From NCBI RefSeq assembly GCF_921293095.1, contig NC_060251.1, forward strand, positions 59,599,585 to 59,663,584: DNA of 64,000 bases, given 5' to 3'. This DNA is from Ischnura elegans (taxonomy: Eukaryota > Arthropoda > Insecta > Odonata > Coenagrionidae). Shown here in pieces: positions 1 through 11,624 of this stretch. The notes beneath the pieces were generated by a model, which did no database searches, was not told the origin of the DNA, and was given only the letters and a program-made list of their open reading frames with translations. The first letter of the stretch is position 1. Each line of letters begins with the position of its first letter. The position numbers and the translations under genes were made by a program.

Positions 1-374
1 GTTCGATAGCAACGCTCGTTCACGACCGAGATGGCGCAATTGCCGGAGTGCGACTTGTGAGATACCGAAACAGCGAAACGAGTGATTGAAGTTCGATATC
101 TATCTATTTGTCAAAAGTTGATTCTGGATTGAATATCGCGGTAAATTTGTAGTGATTATTTATCCACTTTGAAATGTGGTTGTGTTTGAAGAAATAATGA
201 TGTGGAAGTTCTTTGGAAGGTAATTTTCCATGTTGCAAATGAGGCCATTTTGAAATTCTAGACTGTTTCTAAAAGTAAACTTGTGGAGGAGATTTGTGTG
301 AAATCATCAGTGGGATGTATGCGCCACCGGTTTATCTGGCGGAAATATCTCTATATTAGTCTGTCAAGCCAGTA
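1..374 (+). promoter_or_regulatory. 5' leader of the Dref/ZBED1-type gene
   Basis: This stretch lies upstream of the first in-frame ATG of the BED-finger gene and probably holds 5' UTR and part of the promoter. A short upstream ORF of nine codons (ATG at 31, TGA at 58-60) is visible. An in-frame TAG at 357-359 closes the main reading frame just before the ATG at 375. No TATA box is convincing. The transcription start cannot be placed because the window begins here. Confidence 0.45.
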
Positions 375-3300
375 ATGTTTGCTAGAATGTTGGAAGAGAA
401 GCATACATTCACGTATAAAAAACTTGTGGTGCCCATGTCGATGCGAAGTATCTATTGGCGATATTTCGGCTTTCCAGCCACTGACGAAGGTGACATATTA
501 ACCAAAGTGAAAATTATTTGTGTGTTGTGTAAGACTCAGATTTCATATAATCGCAACACAAGTAACCTTCGAATGCATTTGCAAAATAAGCATCCGGGAG
601 AGTTGGCGGAGTTGGAAGCCAATGCCCCCCCTCGTCGTGCTCCTTCGGATCCCAAGGAAAAAAGAGCTCAGAAGAAGGCTTTGAAGACAAACGCTTTCGA
701 GGGTCCAACTCACATCTACACCACATCTGCTGATGGGACTGTACAAATTGATGGTGACATCCAATTCTACACTACAGGAAGTCCATCATCCGTCAATTTG
801 AACAACATGCCCAACATGGATGGAATGGGGAATCAAAATCTTCGGGTATTTCTTAAATCAAATGCTCACATGTCGGACCAAAACGTTGCAATTATTCTTC
901 CAGAAGAGAACATGAGCACTCAAAGTCAAAGTATGGTTGACGGAAAATCAGTTTCTGATGCCATAGTTGAGTTTGTAGTGTTGGATTTGCAGCTTCCGGA
1001 CGTAGTGGAGGGTCGTGGCTTTCAGAGATTAATCGCTACTCTGAAATCTCCCTGCGAAATACCCAGCAAAAATAAACTCGAGGAGGAATTAATTCCCAAA
1101 GTTTATGACACTTTCCGTGAAATAGTGTACGCCAACGTAAGTGCCGCCCCTGAGATAGGTCTTAGTGTAGAAGAATGGACTTCTTCTAACGGCCAGGCAT
1201 ACATCACTCTTGCTGCCCATTATCAAAATCAAGAACCAGAGTTAGAAAGAAAAGTTTTAAGCACAGTTCAGTGTTCTCCCAATATGGAAGCCGGGGGATG
1301 GTCTGCTACATTTGATTCTTTGTTTCAAGAGTGGGGAGTTCAATGCGAACGTGTAACTGCGGTAGTGGCGGCTACATCAAGAGAAGATGTTTTGATGGCC
1401 TTGGAAGCAAAAAATATGGCAGTCGTTCCATGTTTAGTGCATAGCCTACAAGAGAGTGCTGCCGCATGCTTTCAGCAGCCTATTGTTTCTGCCGTAGTAG
1501 CGAAATGCAGGGATGTCATTACTCTTATACTTCAGGTATTATTACATTACCTTCATTCTGTACTAGTAGTGTGTCTAAAAGGCAATTGGATTTGTTACCA
1601 ACTACACGTTTGAACTATCCTTTCAGTAGAGCATGCACATGTTAGTTTCTGAGTTACTTAGAAACTTCTTTTTCATTCATTGTTTCATTTTTGGACTCAT
1701 GTCACATACACTTCTACCGACTGTGGTCTTTATTTCGGAATAAATTTGCTGATATTCTGGTGTTGTATTTGCAGAATGCCGATTTGGGTGCATCGCTCAG
1801 GGTTCAAGAACAAATGCATCAGTTGGAAGAAAGAGCCCTCCTGCTGGATTATCCGAAAGCATGGGCCAGTACTTACGTAATGCTTGAGAGGTTTTTGGAA
1901 CGGGAGAAGATTTTAACTAATTTCTTTGCTGGAGAAGACATTGAGAATGTTACTGGAGAAAGATTCCCTCCAAATGTAGTTCTTACCCCAGAAGAGTGGG
2001 CTGTGGTGCGTGATGTTGTGATTGTGCTCGAGCCCTTCAAGGTGAATAGCCATAACTTTTTCTTTATGAATCCAGTTTTTATGTTCAACTAATGAATAGT
2101 TTCAAATAAAAGCACTGATCTCTAGAACTGCATTCTGTAGAGCCATTAATTGATTAGCAAATGTATATGACATACATTAATTAACAAAGCATGGTTGATA
2201 AATATCTATAGTGGCACATTCAGGCTTCATGCATTATGGAAATTATCCGTAGCTAAACTGCTGCTGCCTTTTTCCCAATTTCATTCAACAGAAAAGGTTT
2301 AGCTCGCAGAGTTCCAAGATTTGTGGAATAAATTTCTAGAAATGTGTACTAATGTTTCCAATGTATTTCTGTGTGGGTTCATTGAAGCCCAGTGGTCTTT
2401 GATGGAGAAATATATCTTTCAAAGAGTGCATTGATGCAAATTATTCCCAATTACACAGGTGGTGTTATTTTTTACTTGCAGAAAGTCAATAGTTAAATAT
2501 CCCGCATAAATTATGGTAGGAAATTATTCAAAATAGTTCAGCATACAAGCTAATCCTCTTCCATAGTTGCTGTAACAATTTTCTCCTGTAATCCATTGGG
2601 TCTAATTTTGTATTTTGGTCAATATGCTTATAAATCATCAGTTGAGAATGCCTTCCCGACAGATTATGTAACATTTTGGCCCTGTTATTAATCATCATTT
2701 TTCTCCAACTTGCAGTGATTTTAAATTTGCTTACATCTAATTTTTTTGACAGGTGACCATTATGACCCTGAGTGAGGAGAAAACTCCTCTTATATCTTTG
2801 TTAAAACCATTGTTATGGCAGTTGGTTAGCACGCATCTAAAGACTAAGGACACAGACTCAACAGTGGCACGAGAATTGAAAGAAGCTCTTTCAGAGTCAT
2901 TATGCACACAGTATAGTGATTCAGAAGTTAGTCTTCTACTTCAGACTGCAACAACACTTGATCCACGGTTCAAATTGCTACCATATGCTACTGAAGATGA
3001 GAAAACTGTAGTGGAAGAACATATTAAGAAGGTTCTTGTCCGAATATCCAGTGAAGAAGAAGGTTCTCGGGATGATGAAATTGATTCCAAGGTATGTTTC
3101 ACTTATTTTATTATTTTGGATTTAATACATGCTTTGCACTGATGCAGATTGGGGAAAGGATGCATTGTCACTGTACGATCTGAAGGAGCATGAAGGCAAT
3201 GTCTGGGCTTTAGCGTTATTGTTCATATTTTTGTGACAATAATGATAGACCTTTTGATGGCTGCATCTCATTGTGGTCAAATAAAAAGAAGAGTTTTTGT

Positions 3301-6300
3301 TCCAATGATATTGGACCAAATGCTTGGCTTTATTATTTTTCAATTCTGTTGTGTCTTTTGTTTGCAATTAATTTCACGTGTCTTAATTGTTAATTTTGCT
3401 GTAACTTCTGATAGGAATAGGCTTGTGTGTGCCAGCTTTCAAGTGCAAGGATTTTAGATAAGACAATATCGTGTGCTTGAGAGTGAAAGGACGATTCTTT
3501 TTAAATGCATGCATCGAAAAAGAAAATGCAATAAAACAAAATATAGTTTTTACCTGAAGGGAGATGGTAGTAAATGATTTCATGCATTATTTTGAGTGAA
3601 AATTATATAAAATTGTTGTATAATATTCATTTGCGTATTAGTCAGTCCTTTTCTTATGAGATTATAACTCAATGTTAATGGTGTAAAGTGTAAAAAGTCA
3701 TCTAAGGTGATACTTCCTGGAAGTTGTCAATCTTCGTGAACAAACGCTATTCTATATTCCACACTTAATTTTATGTTGGTTTCAGATGCTCTGCACCATT
3801 TTCTAGGTACAATATCCGTTGGCATTTTGGTATTTATCTGGGTAAAATGTGGGATGAGTTGATGAATGAGTAAGAGGTAAAAAAGTATAGATTAGGTCAG
3901 GATAAAAAGTAGAAATGGAAGAAATTATTTGGAGTAGTTTGTGCAAGGGGATTAGTTGAAGGGTTGAGTTATCAATTAGGTGATGTATATTAAATTTTAC
4001 TTGATAACATCCTCAGTAGCTGTGGTATAAGTCTAGTCCTGGATTTTCCATGCATAGTTTTAGTTGAGGTCTTGAGATAAAAATTTTGTGTTGTATCATC
4101 TTTAATTTTTCTTTACTCAGGGGGCTTTTTTTTGTACATATTTGGCTCATAGAGGAGCTTTTAAAAGATTTCCCAGATATAACAAAGTAAGAGAGTTATC
4201 TTTCTCTTTTAGTTTTCTTACGGGAAAACATGATAAGCAGCTTATCGTAAGCTAAGGGACTTATATAAGGCAAGGATAAAATTTTAGGGAAGAATGCGTA
4301 AGGAATGCTGTCAAAATAAGTATCTTACCGTGTTTGACGGCATAAATGACACACTTGTTTTTCCTAAATTTAATCTCAAAAAAGTTACCTGCATCTTACG
4401 TGAAGGACACAGGTTAACTTTCAATACTGAATGCTATTTTTAGCCCGGATAAAGGTGTAGAGGCACATAACTTTTTCTACGTCTGCCATAATTATTTTAT
4501 CAGGTTCAACTAAATTTTTGCCAACAAAAACATCGATCAAAAGAGAGAACTGGGATGGTTTCCTTCCGACACCATCCCGTCAAAAAGTAAATGAAACTAG
4601 TAGTACTCGCTCCGCCCTTGGTGCGGAGAAGCGGGGAGTAGCACTTAGTACAACATTGTTCTACTTGTTCAATGTATGATGACCAACACTCAGCCGACAC
4701 ACGTGTCAGTATCGGTGATACTCCATCGGTACGTCGGTATCAGCACTTAAAACTTTATTATTTATTTAAAAAAATACACCGGAAAATATGACTACAGGAA
4801 ACTAGAGATTAATCTATACAATTCAGTATTAATTAGGAGTTTTAAACTATGCCAAAGTGCATGGAAACAGAGCAGCAGCGAGGAATTTCGGTCCACTACC
4901 TACCGAAAAAATGATACGCACTTGGCGACTGCAGGAGGATCAACTGAAGACTGACAAAAAAAAAACAATGATATTCTCGTTTTCAATGATGATGATAGTG
5001 AAAAGGATTTTTATGGTTTTGAAAGTGATTGAAGTCCAATTTCATGATAGGCAACGTTTTCCTTAAATCTGCATTTTTTTGTTGTTTCTGCTTCATTTTG
5101 TATTATTTTTGATTGCTTGCCGTTCATTCATTTATTCATTATTTAAGTTTACATATCATGTTCAAAATAGCTTGCTGTTTGTTAATTTTCCTTAATAAAA
5201 AAAAAAAATATAAGAGAAGAAATACGTAGGAGTGAAAAGATTAGCTGATAGGAGAACTGAGTGGAGAGCTGCGTCAAACTAATCCAAGGATTGTTGACCA
5301 GTGATGATGAATAAAAATATGTTTTTTAATTGCATTCAATGATTGTTTACTTGGCTTTTATAAAACAAGAGATCTAAAAGACACCACATTTTAAGTTATT
5401 GTGGTGCTGTCGTGCGTACTATTGAAACTTTTTTTTCTTGTGTGTGGCCTTCTAAATAAGGGTGTGTCTAATATGCCGTCAAATATGGTATTTCAGATGA
5501 GCGCCAAAGGTGGCAGAACTCATGCTTCACTGCTATGAGCTCTGCCCGACATGAATTTAAAGCCTATCTAATAAAAAAATTTAACGACTGCAAGTGACTG
5601 GCTGGTGAAGATACAAACCATGAGATACATAATTTTTCCTCGTGGAAAGAAAAAGAAGAACAGGGAGAATCAAATTTATAACTTATAGCTCATCAGCATT
5701 ACACCACATTGTCAGATGAAAATATATTGATGTAGGTGCCAATAAAAAATGTAATTTTATGGAAAAACTGAGATGTTGCATGCATGAAACAAACTGAATT
5801 CATTAAGTTCCACACAATCCGACATTTATTAATTTTAATTTTTCTTCATTTAACCCAATGGATAAATTATTCAAATTAGAGTTTTCTTTGCAGCATTTGT
5901 ATATCCTACGTTGCTATTCATGTGAAAACATGTTTCTTACTTATGACCTTGGTTTCGCCGTCATTTCATACATGTGAATGATTTTCAAATTATGGCCGAA
6001 TGATGTTATTTATTCTAATACTATAGAAGCGGCGAGAATGGCAAAAGTATTTTTATGCATAAATGCCTAATTGAATACGCTAAACGACAGAATAATAACA
6101 TCATCTAGGGAAGGGCTGAAAGTTAGGCCTCCATGTTGTCATTACTCTGGATGTTTGTCGGCCTGGCCGTGTAAGAAACCCATAAGAAAACGCCAACCTG
6201 CTTACTTGTAAGCTCCTTTATTTTTTCGTTTCACCTTATCTCAATGACTTAAAATGTGCTGGCTGGGTTTCTTCTCAGATCAATGTCATACATAGTTAGA

Positions 6301-6947
6301 CATTAGTGTACAGTACATATCATTTGCTTATTGCTTTCATATTTTTTTGAAATCACTCATAAAATTCTATTGCAGTGGAATTTATTCTTTCATTTTTGGA
6401 ACCCAAAATGATTTCTGGTAGTCTTTAGAGTAAAATATGGAAGGCAAACAGCTTTCCTTTATTTCTAGTTTTTATTTTTGACACTTTCTTGGAGCACCTC
6501 TTTATTTTCATTGTATGTTGTAATCTTCAGGTCAGGATCATCATTGGCGATAGTGGATCCAGCAGCAAGGCTGTGGATGTCAGTGGTGGCGAGGAGCCCA
6601 AAAACAAAAAGAGTCGCTTATCTGGAATGGAATTACTGCTGGGTGACTTATGCTCATTGCGCAGTGGTATGCCAGTTGAAGAGCGGGTTGATTTGGAATT
6701 AGTGCAGTATCATTCTGAATCCCCTGCTCCTCTTGATACTTGTCCTCTTGCTTGGTGGGCTGGTGCAACTGCTAAGTGCCCCCGGCTGGCAAGAGTCGCT
6801 CGCCGTTATGGCTGTGTACCTGCTTGTGTGACTCCTCCTCAAAGGATACCCCTTGAGGCTCAGGTTCTCTTTGACGTACGTAGGGCTGCAATTTCACCAA
6901 ACACAGTCGATAAACTCTTATTCTTAAATGCCAATCACAATGTGTGA
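375..6947 (+). CDS. Dref: BED zinc finger, hAT-derived transcription factor of the DREF/ZBED1 family
   Basis: Four exons join in phase 0: 375-1535, 1775-2041, 2753-3091 and 6531-6947, all with GT..AG borders, giving about 727 aa. That is close to Drosophila DREF and human ZBED1, both about 700 aa. The BED finger is near residues 24-75, with ligands C49, C52, H68 and H73; the RSIYWRYFGF and NTSNLRMHL segments match the ZBED1 pattern. A hAT RNase H-like region follows (AYITLAAHY near 275; LLKPLL and TLDPRFKLLPY in exon 3). A hAT C-terminal dimerisation domain ends the protein (PLAWW near 661-665, final LLFLNANHNV). The usual first catalytic Asp is Glu in SVEEW (about 264-268) and no second DN motif is visible, so this reads as a domesticated, non-transposing regulator. 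In flies and humans the family binds TATCGATA-like or related elements and activates replication and growth genes. The start is the first ATG after an in-frame stop. A later ATG at 387 is possible. Confidence 0.87.
4838..5029 (+). mobile_element. Pogo/CENP-B-like transposase remnant, internally deleted
   Basis: In intron 3 of the Dref gene the + strand reads YAKVHGNRAAARNFG followed by PLPTEKMIRTW. This is the N-terminal helix-turn-helix pattern of pogo/jerky-type transposases (family knowledge). About 25 codons later, in another frame, comes an acidic tail reading NDDDSEKDFYGFESD and then a stop at 5027-5029, which resembles the C-terminus of such proteins. The large catalytic middle is absent, so this looks like an internal-deletion derivative. 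Terminal repeats were not located. Confidence 0.55.
5208..5318 (+). mobile_element. LINE 3' tail, same family as the copy at 35925-36935
   Basis: The stretch ending in gagctgcgtcaaactaatcc and then attgttgaccagtgatgatg parallels the end of the LINE near 36890-36935 (gagctgcgtaacaccaatct, attgttgactaatgatgatg). The preceding codons also line up with the last residues of that ORF (ADRREE). Only about 110 bp remains, as expected of severe 5' truncation during target-primed reverse transcription. It sits in intron 3 of the Dref gene in the sense orientation. Confidence 0.65.
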
Positions 6948-7160
6948 GTAAGAGTGAGGTGAAACACTTGACTAAGACTGCATAATTACCAATGGGAAAC
7001 AGCTCATTTTGTACATATTAATTCTATAGTGGCCCATTTGTCTGACTTTGTAATGAATAAGAAAACAAGAGATGTAATTTACTATAAACACTGTTTACTA
7101 AATACAAATACTTTCACCATGTCCCTAAGAACTAGTTTCTCTAAGTAATTTTTAGCTTAA

Positions 7161-7166
7161 AATAAA
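7161..7166 (+). terminator. Candidate poly(A) signal of the Dref gene
   Basis: An AATAAA hexamer lies about 214 bp after the stop codon at 6945-6947 in AT-rich sequence. It would give a short 3' UTR. The assignment rests on position alone. Confidence 0.35.
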
Positions 7167-7169
7167 ATT

Positions 7170-10100
7170 TAAAAAAGTTACTAAACAAGAATACTTGGTT
7201 AGAAATGGGTGGTACTTTACCCACCTCTTCCCACATTTCTCTTCACTGTAAGTTTATAAAACCTTAGCCAGGTCGTGCAAACATTTCCCAGCATAACAGA
7301 GAAACACACCAAAATATTGTTCAAAAGGACTTTATATTACTTTATTTGTGCCTTATGCTTCAATATATACTTGGAGAGACTGGTGCCAATGATGGGTATA
7401 TTGCATTTTTGGTCTCGCTGAAATGAGAACTAAATGAGATGCTTTCAAATTTGAATTTTCGATTATCATGTGTTAATTCACATTTAATACAAATTATAGA
7501 TGCATGGTGTATAAGGCTCCAGTTCTGATTGCTGTATATTTTTGTGTCTAGGTTACTGCATATTTATTTTAATAAAAAATGGCAAAATCAAGTACGATAA
7601 TACAATTTAAGTCAGTTGGTTAGAAAAAGCATCAGGGAGCAAACTATGTTTTATGTGAGTGCCTTCTTTGTAATTTGTGCTGTTTGTTTACATGCTGTTC
7701 ATTATTGAAATTCCACTGAGAGGGTGCAAGTTTCTTTTCTGAACTGAAATATGCCAATGTTCATTGATTTTTGTGATATTGACAGCATTGAGCATTGCAT
7801 GTTCTAGTCTCAAGTTAATGATTCTCCATATGGTTACTATTTGGTATTAAAGGTACCAGTGCATCACCTATTATTTCTGTTAATCATCAGTGAGTTCTTG
7901 ATTGCTAAGTGCTTTGCAATCTCCATGGGTGATTTATTTGTGTTAAGCTCAGCCCAGCAGTGACTCGGCAACAATGGATTTTTAATAATATCTCACCCAA
8001 ATTTTTGGAAAGGTACCCTAGCTAAAAGCCTCAGCTTAGTCCCATTTTGGGGTTGTATGTGAATCAAAATATCATTAGGAAGAGAAAGATCCTAGGTATA
8101 AAAAATTTTTAACAACTCTTCAGTTTTGAATTTGAGAATACCATTTCCTGAATTTTTTCTATGTTTTCATTCTATATTTGAATTATTAATATGAAAAATT
8201 CATCATTTTCATTTTTTAACCAGTAGTAAATACATATTTGATATTTCCTAAGATGATAATTTTTTATGATAAAATTTTGGTTCGTACTAAATTGTTACTG
8301 AATCAAGCCTGTGCGAAATAAAATACAAGTAGCTTCACTGCATTAATTAGGGTACTCAACTGATGGAAAATATATGATGCATTTCCTGTGATGTGTTATA
8401 AATTTGTTTTGAAGTTTCTGAGAGTTGACTGGTGTACTGTTCAGTGGTGTGAATTTGCCAAAGCCAGTTTTATTTAGGAATATTCACTTTTCTACAGGAG
8501 CAATAATAACACAGATATATAATACCTTATCATCAAAATCACAGTATTTGGCATTTTTACCTAAAAGATGTAAAAGAAAGGGGTGCCTACTGTAGTTCAC
8601 TGCTACCTATAAACGCATTGTTCAAATTTTAAATGACCTGTAATGTTTTTAATTTGTCTGCATTGACAACCAGCCCTTTCCCAGTTAAGGACTCGATTAA
8701 CAAATGTGCTCGTACATTTATTTTAAGTGATTTCAGTTCTTCTGTTTTTCTAAACTGAGACACTCCTCATCAGATTTGAGGTTTTTTGTTGAAAGGGGTG
8801 AGAACCCCTTGGAATCATACATTTAAATTAGTTTTCATTGTGTTATCTTACTGACTTATGCTGATAGATGTTCTGCTGTTGAATGAAAACTGGTATCAGG
8901 CAGAATGTTGATCAAATATGAGGTTAATTAAGAAATTAAATAAGAGGGTTTTCACTGCTCAGGTGCCATATTTTTGACTTTATGTTCTTGTCTAATTAGT
9001 TACTTTTTGTCGGCATTGGTCATATTCATTTGAAGATACCTTGAGCAGTTCAAAAGGCGCAAAGAAATATGTTTGTGAGCTCTGGAAGCAAGTTTTGAGC
9101 TGAGCCTTCTGAGAAATCTCTGCACTTTGCATTGTTTTTAACCAATCTGCCTGGTTAAGTTTCAACATGACTAGTTTCTTAAAAATTGTAAATACCAATG
9201 TCAGTTGGTATGTTCCCAAAAGACTTAATGTAGTATAATTTGATGGATGTATGAGCTAAATTAAGATTTGCTTTGAATAAATAATTCGTGCATATGATAT
9301 ATTTTGACTCAAATACCCTGACTTCAGAAACCCAACCAGCAAAAATGGAGCTGAAAATTAGATTGTTTGAAAATATATGAAGGAATTTTCAATTAGTAGT
9401 ACTGTTTGTCTAAAAACACAAGTACAACTCCACTCAAAAACTATTACCTGTAAGTCAATAGAATGACCGTGGTACACTTGCTGTGACATTGATGTTGAAA
9501 GAGGTCTAATTTTTATACCATAAACATTTTTTGTTTTCTTCTAAATTCAAATAATTTTCAGAATCACATAAAATTCATTATAAATAGACCAGAATTTAGC
9601 CTGACATATGAAAAGTGCACACAAGGATTTATCAAGCAAAATCAAACATTAAGGGACATATTTATCATGTAGCCAAGCATTTTCTTCAGCTTTGTATCGG
9701 GCTATCTTGGGACTCAAATTTGAGATTGCTAGCAGTGAAGACATGATTTACCTTATTAAGGTATTTCATTTTGCATTTGCTTCAATTTCCATCTTTGGAA
9801 AGAAAATGTTTCTATTTCTCTGGGGAAAAGAGTAAAATTTTAATACTTTTGTTTGTCGTTCATTATACCCTGATGCTCTTATTCAGGTATCAACGCTAAA
9901 TTTTGTCTTTGGCAGCAAGGCGAACATCACCATTCAAATTGAAAGATTTTGTATGTATATAAAATGACCAAACAGTTGAAGTGATAGCAATAAAAATGAA
10001 AGCAATTTGTTAATAATGCTACCACCAATAGAAATTTTCTGAATTTTCCGAAATGTTAGGTCATATTATTTATGGTAGCATGTCACAGCTAATGTTGTAT

Positions 10101-10955
10101 AATGTTATGTAACTAAACATAAATACACTATGGGATTCATAAAACTCACATGATCAACTTATGCTCTCTGTTCCTTGCTTTATCCAGTTCGAGTCTTCAT
10201 AATAACGTGGATCAGAAATCCTCAGTACCGTACGTTTATAGCAGAAGTAATAAATAGCTGCAGCTAAATGCAAAAAGTTGTATTAATATAATTGTTTTAC
10301 ACAGTCTCAGTGTCAGTCATTTTTCAGTATACTTACTGAACCTCTGGATGACAAATAATGTTAGCAATGCATTAGTCCAAAGTGGTTGTCGTGAGTAATT
10401 CCATCGAAGCGTGAGGCTCCATATATGTAGTGAAATAGTCAATATCAAGTATACAATGCAAACTGTAATCGTTTCTCTGAATCGCACCAATAGCAGACCT
10501 ATAAGACCTGCCTGGGGACAAATAATGAAACATTCATTTCCGCGGATAACTGAACATGCAAAGAAGTTTTCATTTCACTGCGGCTTACTTGGAAAATAAA
10601 CGTCGAGAAGAAATTCAAAAATATAGATATTAATGAAAATACCAAGCAAAAATCTTGAACTCTGAAAAGAAGAATAATTCAATAATCAGCAGTTTCCTGA
10701 TAATCATTAGTGGGAGTAAATATTGTCCAAGGTATAGGCTACTAACATGTAAATAACGAGGATTACGACATTATCATTACGAAAAAAATCTGAGAAAGCA
10801 TTTATCAAAATATCCACTAGCATGAGAGCTAGTTGGAAGGAGAGCATAACAATGTATCTCTTAGCTGAGAGATGCATTTCCGAGGTTGTTCTTCCCAAAC
10901 CACGGTCGAAAGCACAAATATACACATTTCACATGTGTGTTTGGAAAAGAATTTA
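7170..10955. other. AT-rich intergenic stretch, no gene seen
   Basis: No reading frame here has codon structure, homology pattern or splice context that I would defend. The open frames are short (under 80 codons) and lie in AT-rich DNA. No clear transposon ends were recognised, although ancient repeats may be present. Confidence 0.6.
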
Positions 10956-10958
10956 GCG

Positions 10959-10972
10959 GTTACCATGGTAAC
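10959..10972. promoter_or_regulatory. Perfect RFX-type X-box palindrome GTTACCATGGTAAC
   Basis: The 14-mer is fully self-complementary and fits the X-box consensus GTNRCC-N(0-3)-RGYAAC bound by RFX winged-helix factors (known motif). It lies about 650 bp upstream of the ATG of the BTB-zinc finger gene. RFX sites often control ciliary genes. Whether this one is used, and for which promoter, is inference. Confidence 0.5.
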
Positions 10973-11624
10973 GATATCGAAGGTTGGGGTTTTTAAAAGC
11001 ACCAACCTAACATTTTTAAGGAATTTCAGTCATAAATATTGTGGTTTCAATGGGAGATAATACTTCTTTCCAGATAATTTTTTCCATTAGAATGATGAAA
11101 TTAATGTCTTAAAATGTCACTACCATAATTTTATTTCAATATCTGCGCCTAGAAGTAATGTATAAAATTTTTGGTAATGCCGTCGATTATTTACGATTGG
11201 TACTTCTAGAATTCGGCAATATTCCAAAACACTGCCGGAGTGCGTATTTGTTATTGTTGGGAAAGTGAATGATTCCGTTACCCTATAATCAATCCTGTAA
11301 ATTTATGTATTTTTATTTATCTAATCAGTGATATGATGGCAGCCGTGGTTTGTTATAGTTTATATTGATTGATAGCCATTTATTTCCGAGCCTAGCTGTA
11401 AACTTTGACGTGTACATTGCCCAACTTTCGAGATTAATTTTCCATTAACATATCTAGAAATGTAGTCTTTTACCACGGTCTATTTCCACTCCTAGTCTAA
11501 AAAAAGTGCATATCACTGGAAATATATCATTGTCACTTTGGCGTGGTCCTTCACAGACCCATTTATTTTCTTGGCGCATCGCTTTGTCGAGTTTTTTTTA
11601 AGGCTTCTTCAATAATTAGCAATA

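Noticed and set aside
43-764. Open frames antisense to the first exon of the Dref gene (514-764)
   Set aside because: They are shadows of a strong coding exon and have no family pattern.
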